Below the pieces are notes generated by a model. That model was given only the letters and a program-made list of their open reading frames with translations, did not search any database and was not told the origin of the DNA. The position numbers and the translations under genes are program-made. Positions 25,280-35,556 of a stretch of 49,122 nt of DNA are shown piece by piece. How positions within the stretch are numbered: the first letter of the stretch is position 1; each line of letters begins with the position of its first letter. Location of the stretch: the NCBI RefSeq assembly GCF_003011895.2, contig NZ_PXWF02000313.1:1-49122 (forward strand). The letters are read 5' to 3'. Source of the stretch: Massilia glaciei (lineage in GTDB: Bacteria > Pseudomonadota > Gammaproteobacteria > Burkholderiales > Burkholderiaceae_D).

Positions 25280-26647
25280 TTAATGAAGGATTTGTTTCCC
25301 CGCAGGCGTGACGCGCCAGATGATGTTGCCGACATCGTCGGCCAGCAGGATGGCGCCGGCCTTGTCGACCGCGACGCCGACCGGGCGGCCGTAGGCGCGC
25401 TCCCTGGGGCCGAGGAAGCCGGTCAGGATGTCCCGCGGCGGGCCGTTCGGCTTGCCATCGGCGAACGGCACGTGGATCAGCTTGTAGCCGGCGTGCGGCA
25501 CCCGGTTCCACGAGCCGTGCTGGCCGACCAGCGCGCCGTTGCGAAGGGCGGGCAGCAAATCGCCGTCGTAAAAGGCCAGGCCGAGCGAGGCCGTGTGCGC
25601 CCCGAGCGCGTAGTCGGGCACCAGCGCCTTGGCCACGAGGTCGGGCCGCGGCGGCTTGACGCGCGGGTCCACATGCCGCCCAAAGTAGCTGTAGGGCCAG
25701 CCGTAGAAGCCGCCGTCGCGCACCGAGGTCATGTAATCTGGCACGAGGTCGTTGCCGAGCTCGTCGCGTTCGTTGACGCTGGTCCAGAGCACCTTGCTTT
25801 CCGGCTGGAAGGCCATGCCGACCGGGTTGCGCAAGCCGGTCGCGAACACGCGCGCCTTGCCGCTGGCGGGGTCGAATTCCCAGATCGCGGCGCGGCCCTT
25901 CTCTTCGGCCATGCCGTGCTCGGCGACATTGCTGTTGGAGCCGACCGAGATGTAGAGCTTCTTGCCGTCGGGACTGGCGACGACATTCTTGGTCCAGTGG
26001 TGGTTGCGCCCGGCCGGCAGCGCGAGCACCTTGACGCCGGCCACCTTGATGCTGGTCTGGCCGCTCCGGTACGGGAAGCGCAACAGCGCGTCGGCGTTGG
26101 CGACATACAGCTTGTCGCCCACCAGCGCCATGCCGAACGGCGAATGGAGCTTGTCGAGGAACACCGTGCGCGTGAGCGCCTTGCCGTCGGGGCCGACGCC
26201 GCGCAGCAGGGTGATGCGGTCGGCCGAGGGCACGCCGGCGCCCGCTTTTTTCATCTTGTATTTCATGACGGCGGCGCGCAGGCCGGTGCTGCCGCCCTTG
26301 TCGGGCTTGTTGCTTTCGGCAACGAGCACGTCGCCGTTGGGCAGCACGTGGATCCAGCGCGGGTGCGCGAGAGCGTCCGCGTAGGCGGCCACGGCCAGTC
26401 CCGGCGCGGCCAGCGGGCGGGTGCCCGGCGGCCACGGCTCGGCCGGCGCGATGTTAACCGTCGGCAGCAGGGTGCGCGACGGTTCGGGCAGGGCGGGATC
26501 GGGGCCGAAGCCGGCCGGCATCTGCGCCGCCGGGGCCTGCGCCAGCGCGGCCTGGCCGAGCAGCGCGCCGCAGCAGGCGGCGGCTAAGGCCACACGCGTC
26601 ATCGCCAGGCGCGTCATTGCCACACGCGTCATTGCCAGAGGCGTCAT
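25280..26647 (-). CDS. PQQ-dependent sugar (sorbosone-type) dehydrogenase
   Basis: A 455-residue exported beta-propeller. After an N-terminal 'MTR.A' repeat stretch, a Sec signal (VALAAACCGALLGQAALAQA) leads to a domain with 'RWIHVLPNGDVLVAESNKPD', 'LHSPFGMALVGDKLYVANAD', 'NHHWTKNVVASPDGKKLYIS' and 'GLRNPVGMAFQP', all typical of the glucose/L-sorbosone dehydrogenase family. The protein probably oxidises a sugar or aldose in the periplasm using PQQ. The ATG at 26647 overlaps the upstream stop (ATGA); three further in-frame ATGs follow at 15-bp spacing, so the exact start is uncertain. Confidence 0.85.
   Translation of the reverse strand: MTPLAMTRVAMTRLAMTRVALAAACCGALLGQAALAQAPAAQMPAGFGPDPALPEPSRTLLPTVNIAPAEPWPPGTRPLAAPGLAVAAYADALAHPRWIHVLPNGDVLVAESNKPDKGGSTGLRAAVMKYKMKKAGAGVPSADRITLLRGVGPDGKALTRTVFLDKLHSPFGMALVGDKLYVANADALLRFPYRSGQTSIKVAGVKVLALPAGRNHHWTKNVVASPDGKKLYISVGSNSNVAEHGMAEEKGRAAIWEFDPASGKARVFATGLRNPVGMAFQPESKVLWTSVNERDELGNDLVPDYMTSVRDGGFYGWPYSYFGRHVDPRVKPPRPDLVAKALVPDYALGAHTASLGLAFYDGDLLPALRNGALVGQHGSWNRVPHAGYKLIHVPFADGKPNGPPRDILTGFLGPRERAYGRPVGVAVDKAGAILLADDVGNIIWRVTPAGKQILH
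26600..26647 (-). repeat. 15-bp tandem repeat multiplying start codons
   Basis: On the minus strand ATG codons occur at 26647, 26632, 26617 and 26602, exactly 15 bases apart and in one frame. Each opens a near-identical five-codon unit encoding M-T-(P/R)-(L/V)-A. They form the first residues of the sugar dehydrogenase, just before its signal peptide. Slippage here would change N-terminal length and the number of possible starts without altering the frame. Confidence 0.85.
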
Positions 26648-26949
26648 TGTTTGTCGCCACTCGGCGGCGCGGCGTCGTGGTCGCGCATGCCCTCGTGGGC
26701 GTCGGGCAGCGGATGTGCCTGCCCCGGTTCGGCCGGCGCCGTGACCGCCTCCTCGATGCCGCGCGTGCCGTGCAGGTCGGTGTCGACCAGGCCGCGCGCG
26801 AGATCGTCGGCAGCCTGTTTGATGATGCCGCGCGGCTCGACGTCCTGGCCGTCGGGCGACTCGTCGCGCTCGTGCGGCAGGCGCTTGACGCCGTCGTTCT
26901 CGATGTGCGCTTCGGTGTTGATTTTCCTGTCCTTGGTCTCGGTAACCAT
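26644..26949 (-). CDS. Small hydrophilic conserved hypothetical protein
   Basis: A 101-residue highly charged protein with no membrane segment, likely largely disordered. The core 'RLPHERDESPDGQDVEPRGI' followed by 'IKQAADDLARGLVDTDLHG' recurs in uncharacterised Burkholderiales proteins, from memory of the family pattern. A good ribosome binding site (AGGAGA) precedes the ATG. Its stop overlaps the sugar dehydrogenase start (ATGA), so the two are co-translated. Function unknown. Confidence 0.75.
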   Translation of the reverse strand: MVTETKDRKINTEAHIENDGVKRLPHERDESPDGQDVEPRGIIKQAADDLARGLVDTDLHGTRGIEEAVTAPAEPGQAHPLPDAHEGMRDHDAAPPSGDKQ

Positions 26950-27082
26950 GTGTTTCTCCTAAAACTGTTTCTATTTGCGCAAAGGATAGCCCATTGCCCC
27001 GATCCGGGTCGCGCAATTGGCATGTGTATTTAAACAAGAAAATCGCTTACCATCTGGCATTGCCACAGCCGAGCCGAATGCC

Positions 27083-27997
27083 TTGAAATCCGAAACAGCG
27101 CGCCATCCCGACCTCGATGAGGAAACCGGCAATTGCCACAACTGCGGCGCCGGCGTCAGCTACCACTACTGCGCGGTGTGCGGCCAGGAAACCAAGCTGC
27201 ACGTGGCCAGCGCGCGCGAATTCCTGCATGAGTTCGTCGGGCACTACGTCGCGCTCGAGGGCAAGCTGTGGCATTCGCTGTGGCTGCTGATGATGCGCCC
27301 GGGCGCGCTCACGGCCGAGTACATCGCGGGGCGCCGCGCGCGCTACGTGCAGCCGCTGCGGATCTACCTGACCTTCAGCATTTTGTTCTTCGCGCTGATC
27401 AAATACACGGGCTCGGACCTGACCCTCGTTCAGCAGACCGAGGCCGAGAAAAAGGCGGCGGCGGCCGAAATCAGCAGGGGAAATGTGGCCAGGGCCGGCG
27501 GCGGCGGCGTGCCGACCACCTTGCCGAGGCGCGACGACGTCCAGCTCAAGACCAACCTCGGCGAGCTCAATCCCGCCTGGGAGGCCAGGCTTCGGCAGAT
27601 CTGGTCGCTGCCCGAGGCCGAGCGCACCAAGTTGCTCCAGTACGCCTTTTTCAGCTATGTGCCGTATGCGGTGTTCGCGCTGATGCCGCTGTTCGCGTTC
27701 TACCTCAAGCTGCTGTATTTGGGCACGGGGCGGCGCTATGGCGAGCACTTTTTGTTCGCGCTGCATGCGAACGCGTTCGCCTTCCTCATGTTCGGGCTGA
27801 TTTACATCGTGCCGACGGAGCTTGCGCGCGTGGCGATGGCGGTTTGGCTGATGAGCTATCTGCCGCTGGCGATGCGCCGGGTCTATGGCGGCAGCGTGCT
27901 GGCGACAGCGGCGCGCTGGAGCGCGTTGATGCTGGTGCACTTGTGCAGCATTTTCTCGGCCATCGCCCTGACCTTGTTCCTGGCGTTGATCGTCTGA
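27083..27997 (+). CDS. DUF3667-like zinc-ribbon membrane protein
   Basis: About 304 residues. An N-terminal zinc ribbon, CHNCG...YHYCAVCGQ, is followed by 'HEFVGHYVALEGKLWHSLWL', 'RPGALTAEYIAGRRARYVQP' and 'LRIYLTFSILFFALI', the signature of DUF3667 proteins. A charged, Ala-rich cytoplasmic or periplasmic loop separates this from a membrane block (about 205-300) with several helices. No ATG is available: the frame opens with TTG at 27083, or TTG at 27017 for 22 more residues. Start confidence is low. Function unknown. Confidence 0.75.
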   Translation: MKSETARHPDLDEETGNCHNCGAGVSYHYCAVCGQETKLHVASAREFLHEFVGHYVALEGKLWHSLWLLMMRPGALTAEYIAGRRARYVQPLRIYLTFSILFFALIKYTGSDLTLVQQTEAEKKAAAAEISRGNVARAGGGGVPTTLPRRDDVQLKTNLGELNPAWEARLRQIWSLPEAERTKLLQYAFFSYVPYAVFALMPLFAFYLKLLYLGTGRRYGEHFLFALHANAFAFLMFGLIYIVPTELARVAMAVWLMSYLPLAMRRVYGGSVLATAARWSALMLVHLCSIFSAIALTLFLALIV

Positions 27998-28109
27998 GCT
28001 TCGGACGGGTGTCGCTGCCGGGCCTTGCCTCGATGCGGTGGTCTGAACTTCAGACAGGGGCCGCGTGGCTGAATGTTTTGAAGACCCGTGCTCGCATGCT
28101 CATGATGGG

Positions 28110-28127
28110 TTCCCGCTTGCGCGGGAA
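28110..28127. repeat. Small intergenic palindrome of the common betaproteobacterial type
   Basis: TTCCCGC (28110-28116) pairs with GCGGGAA (28121-28127), followed by TGACGAAG. The motif GGTTCCCGC..GCGGGAATGACG is a frequent dispersed intergenic repeat in beta- and gammaproteobacteria. The surrounding gap 27998-28318 otherwise holds no gene that I can support. Confidence 0.55.
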
Positions 28128-28318
28128 TGACGAAGGGGGGCGGGGGCGGCGGCGCCGGCCTTGCCAACCCGGCCCGGCCGCCCCTATACTGCTGTTCATC
28201 CATACAGTGTGCCGGCCCACGCCCGCGTATGGCAGACGCGCCCGTTATGGGTTAATCTGCTGGGTGGCGCAGTTTCGCCGCCCCCTCTCGCCGCCCCCCC
28301 ACCATTGCCGGGACTTTT

Positions 28319-29221
28319 ATGCCTGTATCGCCTGAAACGCAAAAAACCATCGCGCTCGTCGTACGCCATAACACGGTCGGCATCGAGGAGCCCGTGCGCG
28401 GCATCATCGCGTTCCTGCAGGTGGCCGGCTACCGCGTCGTGTTCGAGTCCGAGACCGCGGCCCACCTGAACATGCCCGACATCGGCGCCATGAGCGCCAG
28501 CGAGATCGGCGAGGTGGCCGAGGCCGCCATCGTGATGGGCGGCGACGGCACCATGCTCGGCATCGCGCGCAAGCTCGCGCCCTACGCGCTGCCGCTGATC
28601 GGCATCAACCAGGGCCGGCTCGGCTTCATGACCGACATCCCGATCGAACGCACGCTGCCCGTGCTGGCCGAAATCCTGGCCGGCAAGTCGGACTCCGAGA
28701 AGCGCACCCTGCTCGAAGGGCGCGTGCTGCGCGAAGGCGTCGAGATCGCCAGCGGCCTGGCCGTCAACGACGTCGTCGTCGCGCGCGGCGCCGGCGCCGG
28801 CATGGCCGAGCTCAAGGTCACGGTCGACGGCCATTTCATGTACAACCAGCGCTCCGACGGCCTGATCATCTCCACCCCGACCGGCTCGACCGCCTACGCG
28901 CTCTCGGCCGGCGGCCCGCTGCTGCACCCGAGCCTGGGCGGCGTGGTGCTGGTGCCGATCGCGCCGCACGCGCTGTCGAACCGGCCGATCGTGCTGCCCG
29001 ACTCGTGCAACATCGTCGTCGAGGTGGTCAGCGGGCGCGACGTCAGCGTCAATTTCGACATGCAGACCTTCGCCAGCCTCGCGCACGGCGACCAGATCGT
29101 CATCTCGCGCTCGCCGCACCACATCACCTTCCTGCACCCGGAAGGCTGGAGCTACTACGACACGCTGCGCGAAAAACTGCACTGGAACGAATACCCCTCG
29201 GGCGAGGGCAAGCTGCGCTAG
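28319..29221 (+). CDS. nadK: NAD kinase
   Basis: A 300-residue ATP-NAD kinase that makes NADP. The diagnostic '[11 protein letters not shown]' motif (about 75-85) carries the catalytic Asp, and '[11 protein letters not shown]' plus '[19 protein letters not shown]' are the other conserved family blocks. The start has a GGGAC ribosome binding site. It is followed by recN, a conserved order in the group. The usual divergent neighbour hrcA was not found upstream. Confidence 0.96.
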   Translation: MPVSPETQKTIALVVRHNTVGIEEPVRGIIAFLQVAGYRVVFESETAAHLNMPDIGAMSASEIGEVAEAAIVMGGDGTMLGIARKLAPYALPLIGINQGRLGFMTDIPIERTLPVLAEILAGKSDSEKRTLLEGRVLREGVEIASGLAVNDVVVARGAGAGMAELKVTVDGHFMYNQRSDGLIISTPTGSTAYALSAGGPLLHPSLGGVVLVPIAPHALSNRPIVLPDSCNIVVEVVSGRDVSVNFDMQTFASLAHGDQIVISRSPHHITFLHPEGWSYYDTLREKLHWNEYPSGEGKLR

Positions 29222-29315
29222 TACTCCGGCAGTTGTTCGCCAGTTTTCCGCCAGATGTTCAAGCGCGCCCGATTCACCGAACACCACCGAAACAGACCCA
29301 CCCAGACCCATTTTT

Positions 29316-30980
29316 ATGCTGCGAACCCTCTCCATCCGCGATTTTGTCATTGTCGATTCGATCGAGCTCGATTTCTCGAGCGGCTTTTCCGTGTTCACCG
29401 GCGAGACCGGCGCCGGCAAGTCGATCCTGATCGACGCGCTGCAGCTGGCGCTCGGCGGGCGCGGCGACGCCAGCGTGGTGCGCGAAGGCGCGCCCAAGGC
29501 CGACATCACGGCCGACTTCGCCGTCGGCGGCGCGGCCGCGGCCTGGCTGCTCGAGCACGCCTTCGCGCTCGAGGAGGGCGGGGCGCTGCTGCGGCGCGTG
29601 ATCGACAACGCGGGCCGCTCCAAAGCCTTCATCAACGGCGTCGCCGCGACCGCGACCCAGTTGCGCGAGCTCGGCGACCTGCTGATCGACATCCACGGCC
29701 AGCACGCGCACCAGTCGCTGCTCAAGGGCGAGGCGCAGCGCGCACTGCTCGACAACCAGGCCGCGTTCAGGGACGCCGGCGCCGGCTTTGACGCGCTCAC
29801 GGTCGCCGCCAGCCACAAGGAATGGCGCGCGCTGGCGCGCCAGCGGGCCGAATTCGAAAACGACGCGCGCAACGTGCTGATCGAGCGCGAGCGGCTCGAG
29901 TGGCAGGTCGGCGAACTCGAAAAACTGGCCGTCAAGCCCGGCGAGTGGGGCGAGATCAGCAACGAGCACAGCCGCCTGTCGCACGCCGCCAGCCTGCTCG
30001 AGGGCGCGCAGGAGGCGCTCGCCGCGATCTCCGAGTCGGACCATCCGATCCTGTCGCAACTGTCGTCGCTGAACCAGAAGCTCGGCAAGCTGGTCACCCT
30101 CGACGCCCAGCTGCAAAACGTGCTCGACTGCATGGAGCCGGCCCGCATCCAGCTGCAGGAGGCGGTCTACGCGCTCAACGATTACCTCGACCGGGTCGAC
30201 CTCGACCCCGAGCGCCTGCGCCAGGTCGACGCCCGGCTCGAGGCGATCCACTCGAGCGCGCGCAAGTTCCGCGTCACGCCCGACGAGTTGCCCGGCGAGC
30301 ACGCCAGGCTGGCCGAGCGCCTGCGCCAACTTGCCGACGCGAGCGACCTCGACGGCCTGCGCCTGCAGGAGGAGAAAATCAAGGCGCGCTACATGGCCGC
30401 GGCCGCCAAGCTCTCAAGCACGCGCGCCGTCGCCGCCAAGCTGCTCGGCACCCAGGTCACGGCCGCGATGCAGGAGCTCAACATGACGGGCGGCAGCTTC
30501 GTCGTCGGGCTCAACGCCTGCGAGCCGGGCGCGCACGGGCTCGAGCAGGTCGAGTTTCTGGTCGCCGGGCACGCCGGCGTGGCGCCGCGCCCGCTCGCCA
30601 AGGTCGCCTCGGGCGGCGAGCTGGCGCGCATCGCGCTGGCGATCTCGGTCATCACCTCGAACGCGACGACCACGCCGACCCTCATTTTCGACGAGGTCGA
30701 CAGCGGCATCGGCGGCGGCGTCGCCGAGGTCGTCGGGCGCCTGCTCAAACGCCTGGGCCGGGAGCGCCAGGTGCTGTGTGTGACGCATCTGCCACAGGTG
30801 GCGAGCCAGGCCAACCAGCATTTCCAGGTGGCCAAGGGCAGCACCGAGCAGGGCAAGACGGTCTCGCGCATCGAGGTGCTCGACAGCAAAGCCCGGGTGG
30901 AGGAGGTCGCGCGCATGCTCGGCGGGCTCGAAATCACGGCCACCACGCGCAAGCACGCGCGCGAGTTGCTCGCCTCCTGA
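29316..30980 (+). CDS. recN: DNA repair protein RecN
   Basis: A 554-residue SMC-like ATPase acting in double-strand break repair. It has an N-terminal Walker A 'TGETGAGKSILIDALQLALG' (about 28-47), long central coiled-coil helices (about 150-370), the ABC-type signature in 'KVASGGELARIALAIS' and Walker B 'TLIFDEVDSGIGG', followed by 'VLCVTHLPQVASQA'. Length matches the family. A LexA site was not recognised in the 94-base gap upstream. Confidence 0.96.
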   Translation: MLRTLSIRDFVIVDSIELDFSSGFSVFTGETGAGKSILIDALQLALGGRGDASVVREGAPKADITADFAVGGAAAAWLLEHAFALEEGGALLRRVIDNAGRSKAFINGVAATATQLRELGDLLIDIHGQHAHQSLLKGEAQRALLDNQAAFRDAGAGFDALTVAASHKEWRALARQRAEFENDARNVLIERERLEWQVGELEKLAVKPGEWGEISNEHSRLSHAASLLEGAQEALAAISESDHPILSQLSSLNQKLGKLVTLDAQLQNVLDCMEPARIQLQEAVYALNDYLDRVDLDPERLRQVDARLEAIHSSARKFRVTPDELPGEHARLAERLRQLADASDLDGLRLQEEKIKARYMAAAAKLSSTRAVAAKLLGTQVTAAMQELNMTGGSFVVGLNACEPGAHGLEQVEFLVAGHAGVAPRPLAKVASGGELARIALAISVITSNATTTPTLIFDEVDSGIGGGVAEVVGRLLKRLGRERQVLCVTHLPQVASQANQHFQVAKGSTEQGKTVSRIEVLDSKARVEEVARMLGGLEITATTRKHARELLAS

Positions 30981-31064
30981 ACCGGGCGTGGCGGAAAATA
31001 GTCGAAATGCACTGCGGCAAGAAACTATAATGGCGCTCCTGCCACGTATCGTCACCATTTTCCC

Positions 31065-32174
31065 ATGTCATTTAGAAAAGAACCCCCCTTCAAGCACGGC
31101 ACCGTGGCGCGCACCGCGATTGTGCTGGTCAACCTGGGCACGCCCGACGCGCCCACGCCCAAGGCCGTGCGGCGCTACCTGAAACAATTCCTGTCGGACC
31201 CGCGCGTGGTCGAGATCCCGCGCGCCATCTGGTGGCTCATCCTGAACCTGATCATCCTGCCGTTCCGCTCGGCCAAGTCGGCCGCCAAGTACGCATCGAT
31301 CTGGACCCGCGACGGCTCGCCGCTGCGGGTCCACACGCAGAAGCAGGCGACGCTGCTGCGCGGCGCCATCGGCGTGCGCGGCCACGACGCGGTGCGGGTG
31401 GTGATGGCGATGCGCTACGGCTCGCCCTCGCTGCCCGAGGTGCTCGCCAAGCTCAAGGAGGACCATTTCGAACGGGTCGCCATCCTGCCGGCCTACCCGC
31501 AGTACTCGGGCGCGACCACGGGATCGATCAACGACGCCGTGTTCGCCCACTATGCGACGGTGCGCAACGTGCCGGAGCTGCGCTTCATCAAGAATTACGC
31601 CGGCCACGAGGGCTACATCGACGCCCTGCGCGACAGCGTGATGGCGAGCTGGGAGGTCAACGGGCGCGGCGAGAAACTGATCATGAGTTTCCACGGCATG
31701 CCCAAACGCACCCTGATGCTGGGCGACCCATACCATTGCGAGTGCCACAAGACGGGGCGCCTGCTCGCGGCCAAGCTCGGCCTGGGACCGGACCAATACA
31801 TGGTCACCTTCCAGTCGCGCTTCGGCAAGGCCGAGTGGCTCCAGCCGTACACCGCGCCCACGCTCGAGGCGCTCGCGCGCGCCGGCGTGAAGGAGGTCGA
31901 CGTGATTTGCCCGGGCTTCACGAGTGACTGCCTGGAAACGTTGGAGGAGATCGCGATCGAGGCCAAGCATGATTTCCTGGCCGCCGGCGGCAAGCAGTTC
32001 AATTATGTGCCGTGCCTGAACGAATCGCCGGCCTGGATCGCGGCGCTCGCCGAGATCGCCGAGCAGCACATCATCGGCTGGCCGACCATGATGACCGGGC
32101 CGCAGCGCGAGGCCGACAAGAGGGAGGCGGAGATCGGCCGCGCGGCGGCGCTCAAGCTCGGCGCCGCCGACTGA
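31065..32174 (+). CDS. hemH: Ferrochelatase
   Basis: A 369-residue enzyme inserting iron into protoporphyrin IX. The N-terminus 'AIVLVNLGTPDAPTPKAVRR' and 'LKQFLSDPRVVEIPR' are diagnostic; the catalytic histidine is in 'IMSFHGMPKRTL' and the glutamate in the conserved 'CPGFTSDCLETLEEI'. 'YPQYSGATTGSINDAVF' is also conserved. The stop codon (TGA, 32172-32174) abuts a 159-bp inverted-repeat element, so the very C-terminus may have been reset by its insertion. Confidence 0.96.
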   Translation: MSFRKEPPFKHGTVARTAIVLVNLGTPDAPTPKAVRRYLKQFLSDPRVVEIPRAIWWLILNLIILPFRSAKSAAKYASIWTRDGSPLRVHTQKQATLLRGAIGVRGHDAVRVVMAMRYGSPSLPEVLAKLKEDHFERVAILPAYPQYSGATTGSINDAVFAHYATVRNVPELRFIKNYAGHEGYIDALRDSVMASWEVNGRGEKLIMSFHGMPKRTLMLGDPYHCECHKTGRLLAAKLGLGPDQYMVTFQSRFGKAEWLQPYTAPTLEALARAGVKEVDVICPGFTSDCLETLEEIAIEAKHDFLAAGGKQFNYVPCLNESPAWIAALAEIAEQHIIGWPTMMTGPQREADKREAEIGRAAALKLGAAD

Positions 32175-32333
32175 GAGGCTGAGAGTCTTTCGACCATGCC
32201 CGCTCTGCACGCCGGAAGGCGCCCGCTCGTCGTTGCAAATGCTCGCCATAGCCCGAGCTATGGCTGTGCTTTACGCCTTGATCGGCCACCTTCTGTCGCG
32301 CTGCTCGGGCACGTCCGAAAAACTCTCAGCCTC
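32175..32333. mobile_element. 159-bp MITE-like element with perfect terminal inverted repeats
   Basis: GAGGCTGAGAGT (32175-32186) and ACTCTCAGCCTC (32322-32333) are perfect 12-bp inverted repeats; the similarity runs to 17 of 18 bases. The element is flanked by TGA on both sides (32172-32174, 32334-32336), consistent with a 3-bp target duplication. It encodes no transposase. An internal hairpin CATAGC/GCTATG is present near 32250. The same ends recur as a 25-bp minimal form at 40066-40090. Bases 32334-32479 beyond it show nothing recognisable. Confidence 0.75.
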
Positions 32334-32479
32334 TGAGATCCGGGGCAAGCGGCGGGGGCGCGGCGGGGATGCGGCGAGTCGGCTGCGAGGATGCGGCGAC
32401 GAAATGGCGACTAAATGGCGGCGCCCGCGCCAGCGCGGCGGGCCGCGCCGCCGAATTGGCAGTATGTACAGCCTGCCTG

Positions 32480-32584
32480 TTAAAATAGTGGGCTGATGGG
32501 GCCCACGAGGCCTGCGTAGCAGATCACGGCGACCGCGACGGCGGTCCATGTGATGACGGAGGCGATGATGAGGGGTAACTTCAT
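32480..32584 (-). CDS. 34-residue single-pass membrane peptide
   Basis: A short minus-strand gene missed by length cut-offs. It starts MKLPLIIASVITWTAVAVAV, then continues through a hydrophobic stretch to about residue 28 and ends GPISPLF. The ATG at 32584 has a GGAG ribosome binding site at seven to ten bases. A single membrane-spanning helix (about 4-27) with a charged lysine at residue 2 is predicted. It lies alone between hemH and the grpE heat-shock promoter, on the opposite strand. Function unknown. Confidence 0.6.
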   Translation of the reverse strand: MKLPLIIASVITWTAVAVAVICYAGLVGPISPLF

Positions 32585-32747
32585 TTTGAACTCCGGGACG
32601 GCTTGGACGCGTATCAAAAGAACATGAAATAAGCATACGCCGTTTTACCCAATCTGCATTCCCATTTTTTGTCCAAACTTTGTAAGTGTTGTTAATTATT
32701 GTCTGCGGGCGGCGGGCGGGCTTTGCCCGCGCCAATTGCGGCGGGCC

Positions 32748-32775
32748 CTTGAAAAAGGTGCCAATAGCCCCATTT
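32748..32775 (+). promoter_or_regulatory. Sigma32 heat-shock promoter of grpE-dnaK-dnaJ
   Basis: CTTGAAA (32748-32754) and CCCCATTT (32768-32775) are separated by 13 bases, matching the RpoH consensus (CTTGAA, 11-16 bases, CCCCATNT). It lies about 70 bases upstream of grpE. No CIRCE element (TTAGCACTC-N9-GAGTGCTAA) is visible, so control by RpoH rather than HrcA is indicated here. Confidence 0.88.
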
Positions 32776-32843
32776 GCAAGCCTGTGTGGTTAGCAAGACC
32801 CATCAACTTAACAGCTAAGTCATTGATTGTAGGAGTGTTTCCG

Positions 32844-33380
32844 ATGCAAGAAGAGAACAAGGAAGCGTCCGCGGCGGCAGAAGAACTGCCCGACGGCGCG
32901 AACACCGAGGCGTCCGCAGAATCCGGCCTCGAAGAACAACTGAGCGCGACCGAAGCCAAGCTGGCCGAAATGCACGACGCATTCATGCGCGCCAAGGCCG
33001 AAGGCGAGAACATCCGCCGCCGCGCCCAGGAGGACGTGTCCAAGGCCCATAAATTCGCGATCGAAAGTTTTGCAGAAGCAATGGTTCCGGTGCGCGACAG
33101 CCTCGAAATGGCGCTCAAGGTCGAGACCCCATCGATCGAGTCGCTCAAGGAGGGCGTCGAAATGACGCTCAAGCAACTGACCTCCGCGTTCGAAAAAAAC
33201 CGCCTGGTCGAGATCATGCCGGTTCAGGGCGACAAGCTCGACCCGAACAAGCACCAGGCCGTGGCCGTCGTGCCGGCCGAGCAAGAAGCGAACACCGTCG
33301 TCAATGTGTTGCAAAAAGGTTATATGATCGCCGACCGCCTGCTGCGCCCGGCCATCGTGACGGCGGCGCAGGCAAAATAA
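32844..33380 (+). CDS. grpE: Nucleotide exchange factor GrpE
   Basis: A 178-residue cochaperone that releases ADP from DnaK. An acidic disordered N-terminus (1 to about 35) is followed by the long paired helix (about 40-100, with '[20 protein letters not shown]') and the C-terminal beta domain containing '[12 protein letters not shown]' and '[16 protein letters not shown]', the family signature. The ATG at 32844 has the ribosome binding site AGGAG. It is transcribed from the sigma32 promoter just upstream. Confidence 0.96.
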   Translation: MQEENKEASAAAEELPDGANTEASAESGLEEQLSATEAKLAEMHDAFMRAKAEGENIRRRAQEDVSKAHKFAIESFAEAMVPVRDSLEMALKVETPSIESLKEGVEMTLKQLTSAFEKNRLVEIMPVQGDKLDPNKHQAVAVVPAEQEANTVVNVLQKGYMIADRLLRPAIVTAAQAK

Positions 33381-33471
33381 AAATCGTCGTGGTTTTCATA
33401 AGCACTTGAAAACGCGCAGTTTTTCCGCATATCTGAATCATCTGAAACTTAGTACACAAAGGACAAAAATC

Positions 33472-35415
<1,944 letters not shown>

Positions 35416-35473
35416 TCCGGGCGGGATGGGGAGTCGCCGACGGCGGCCCCTTATGCCGCGAACCGGAGTGCTG

Positions 35474-35514
35474 CCGAGCCGGTGCGACCAAGTGGGTCCC
35501 GGCTCGGTTTTTTT
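35474..35514 (+). terminator. Rho-independent terminator between dnaK and dnaJ
   Basis: CCGAGCCGG (35474-35482) pairs perfectly with CCGGCTCGG (35499-35507), with additional pairing of GACC and GGTC inside the loop, followed by seven T. It lies 60 bases after the dnaK stop and would separate dnaJ, in part or fully, from the grpE-dnaK transcript. Confidence 0.92.
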
Positions 35515-35556
35515 GCTTAAAACATCGTTATTAGCTAGACAGCAAGGTGCCGAAAA

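Noticed and set aside
24674-26587. Long open frame of 637 codons opposite osmC and the sugar dehydrogenase
   Set aside because: Antisense to two well-supported genes; composition is that of a high-GC shadow frame.
32233-32496. 87-codon plus-strand frame between hemH and grpE
   Set aside because: It runs through the MITE-like element and low-complexity GC-rich DNA, with no ribosome binding site or protein features.
32816-32843. CIRCE element for HrcA near grpE
   Set aside because: Only a partial TTAGCA-like match was seen and no inverted partner; the sigma32 promoter explains regulation.
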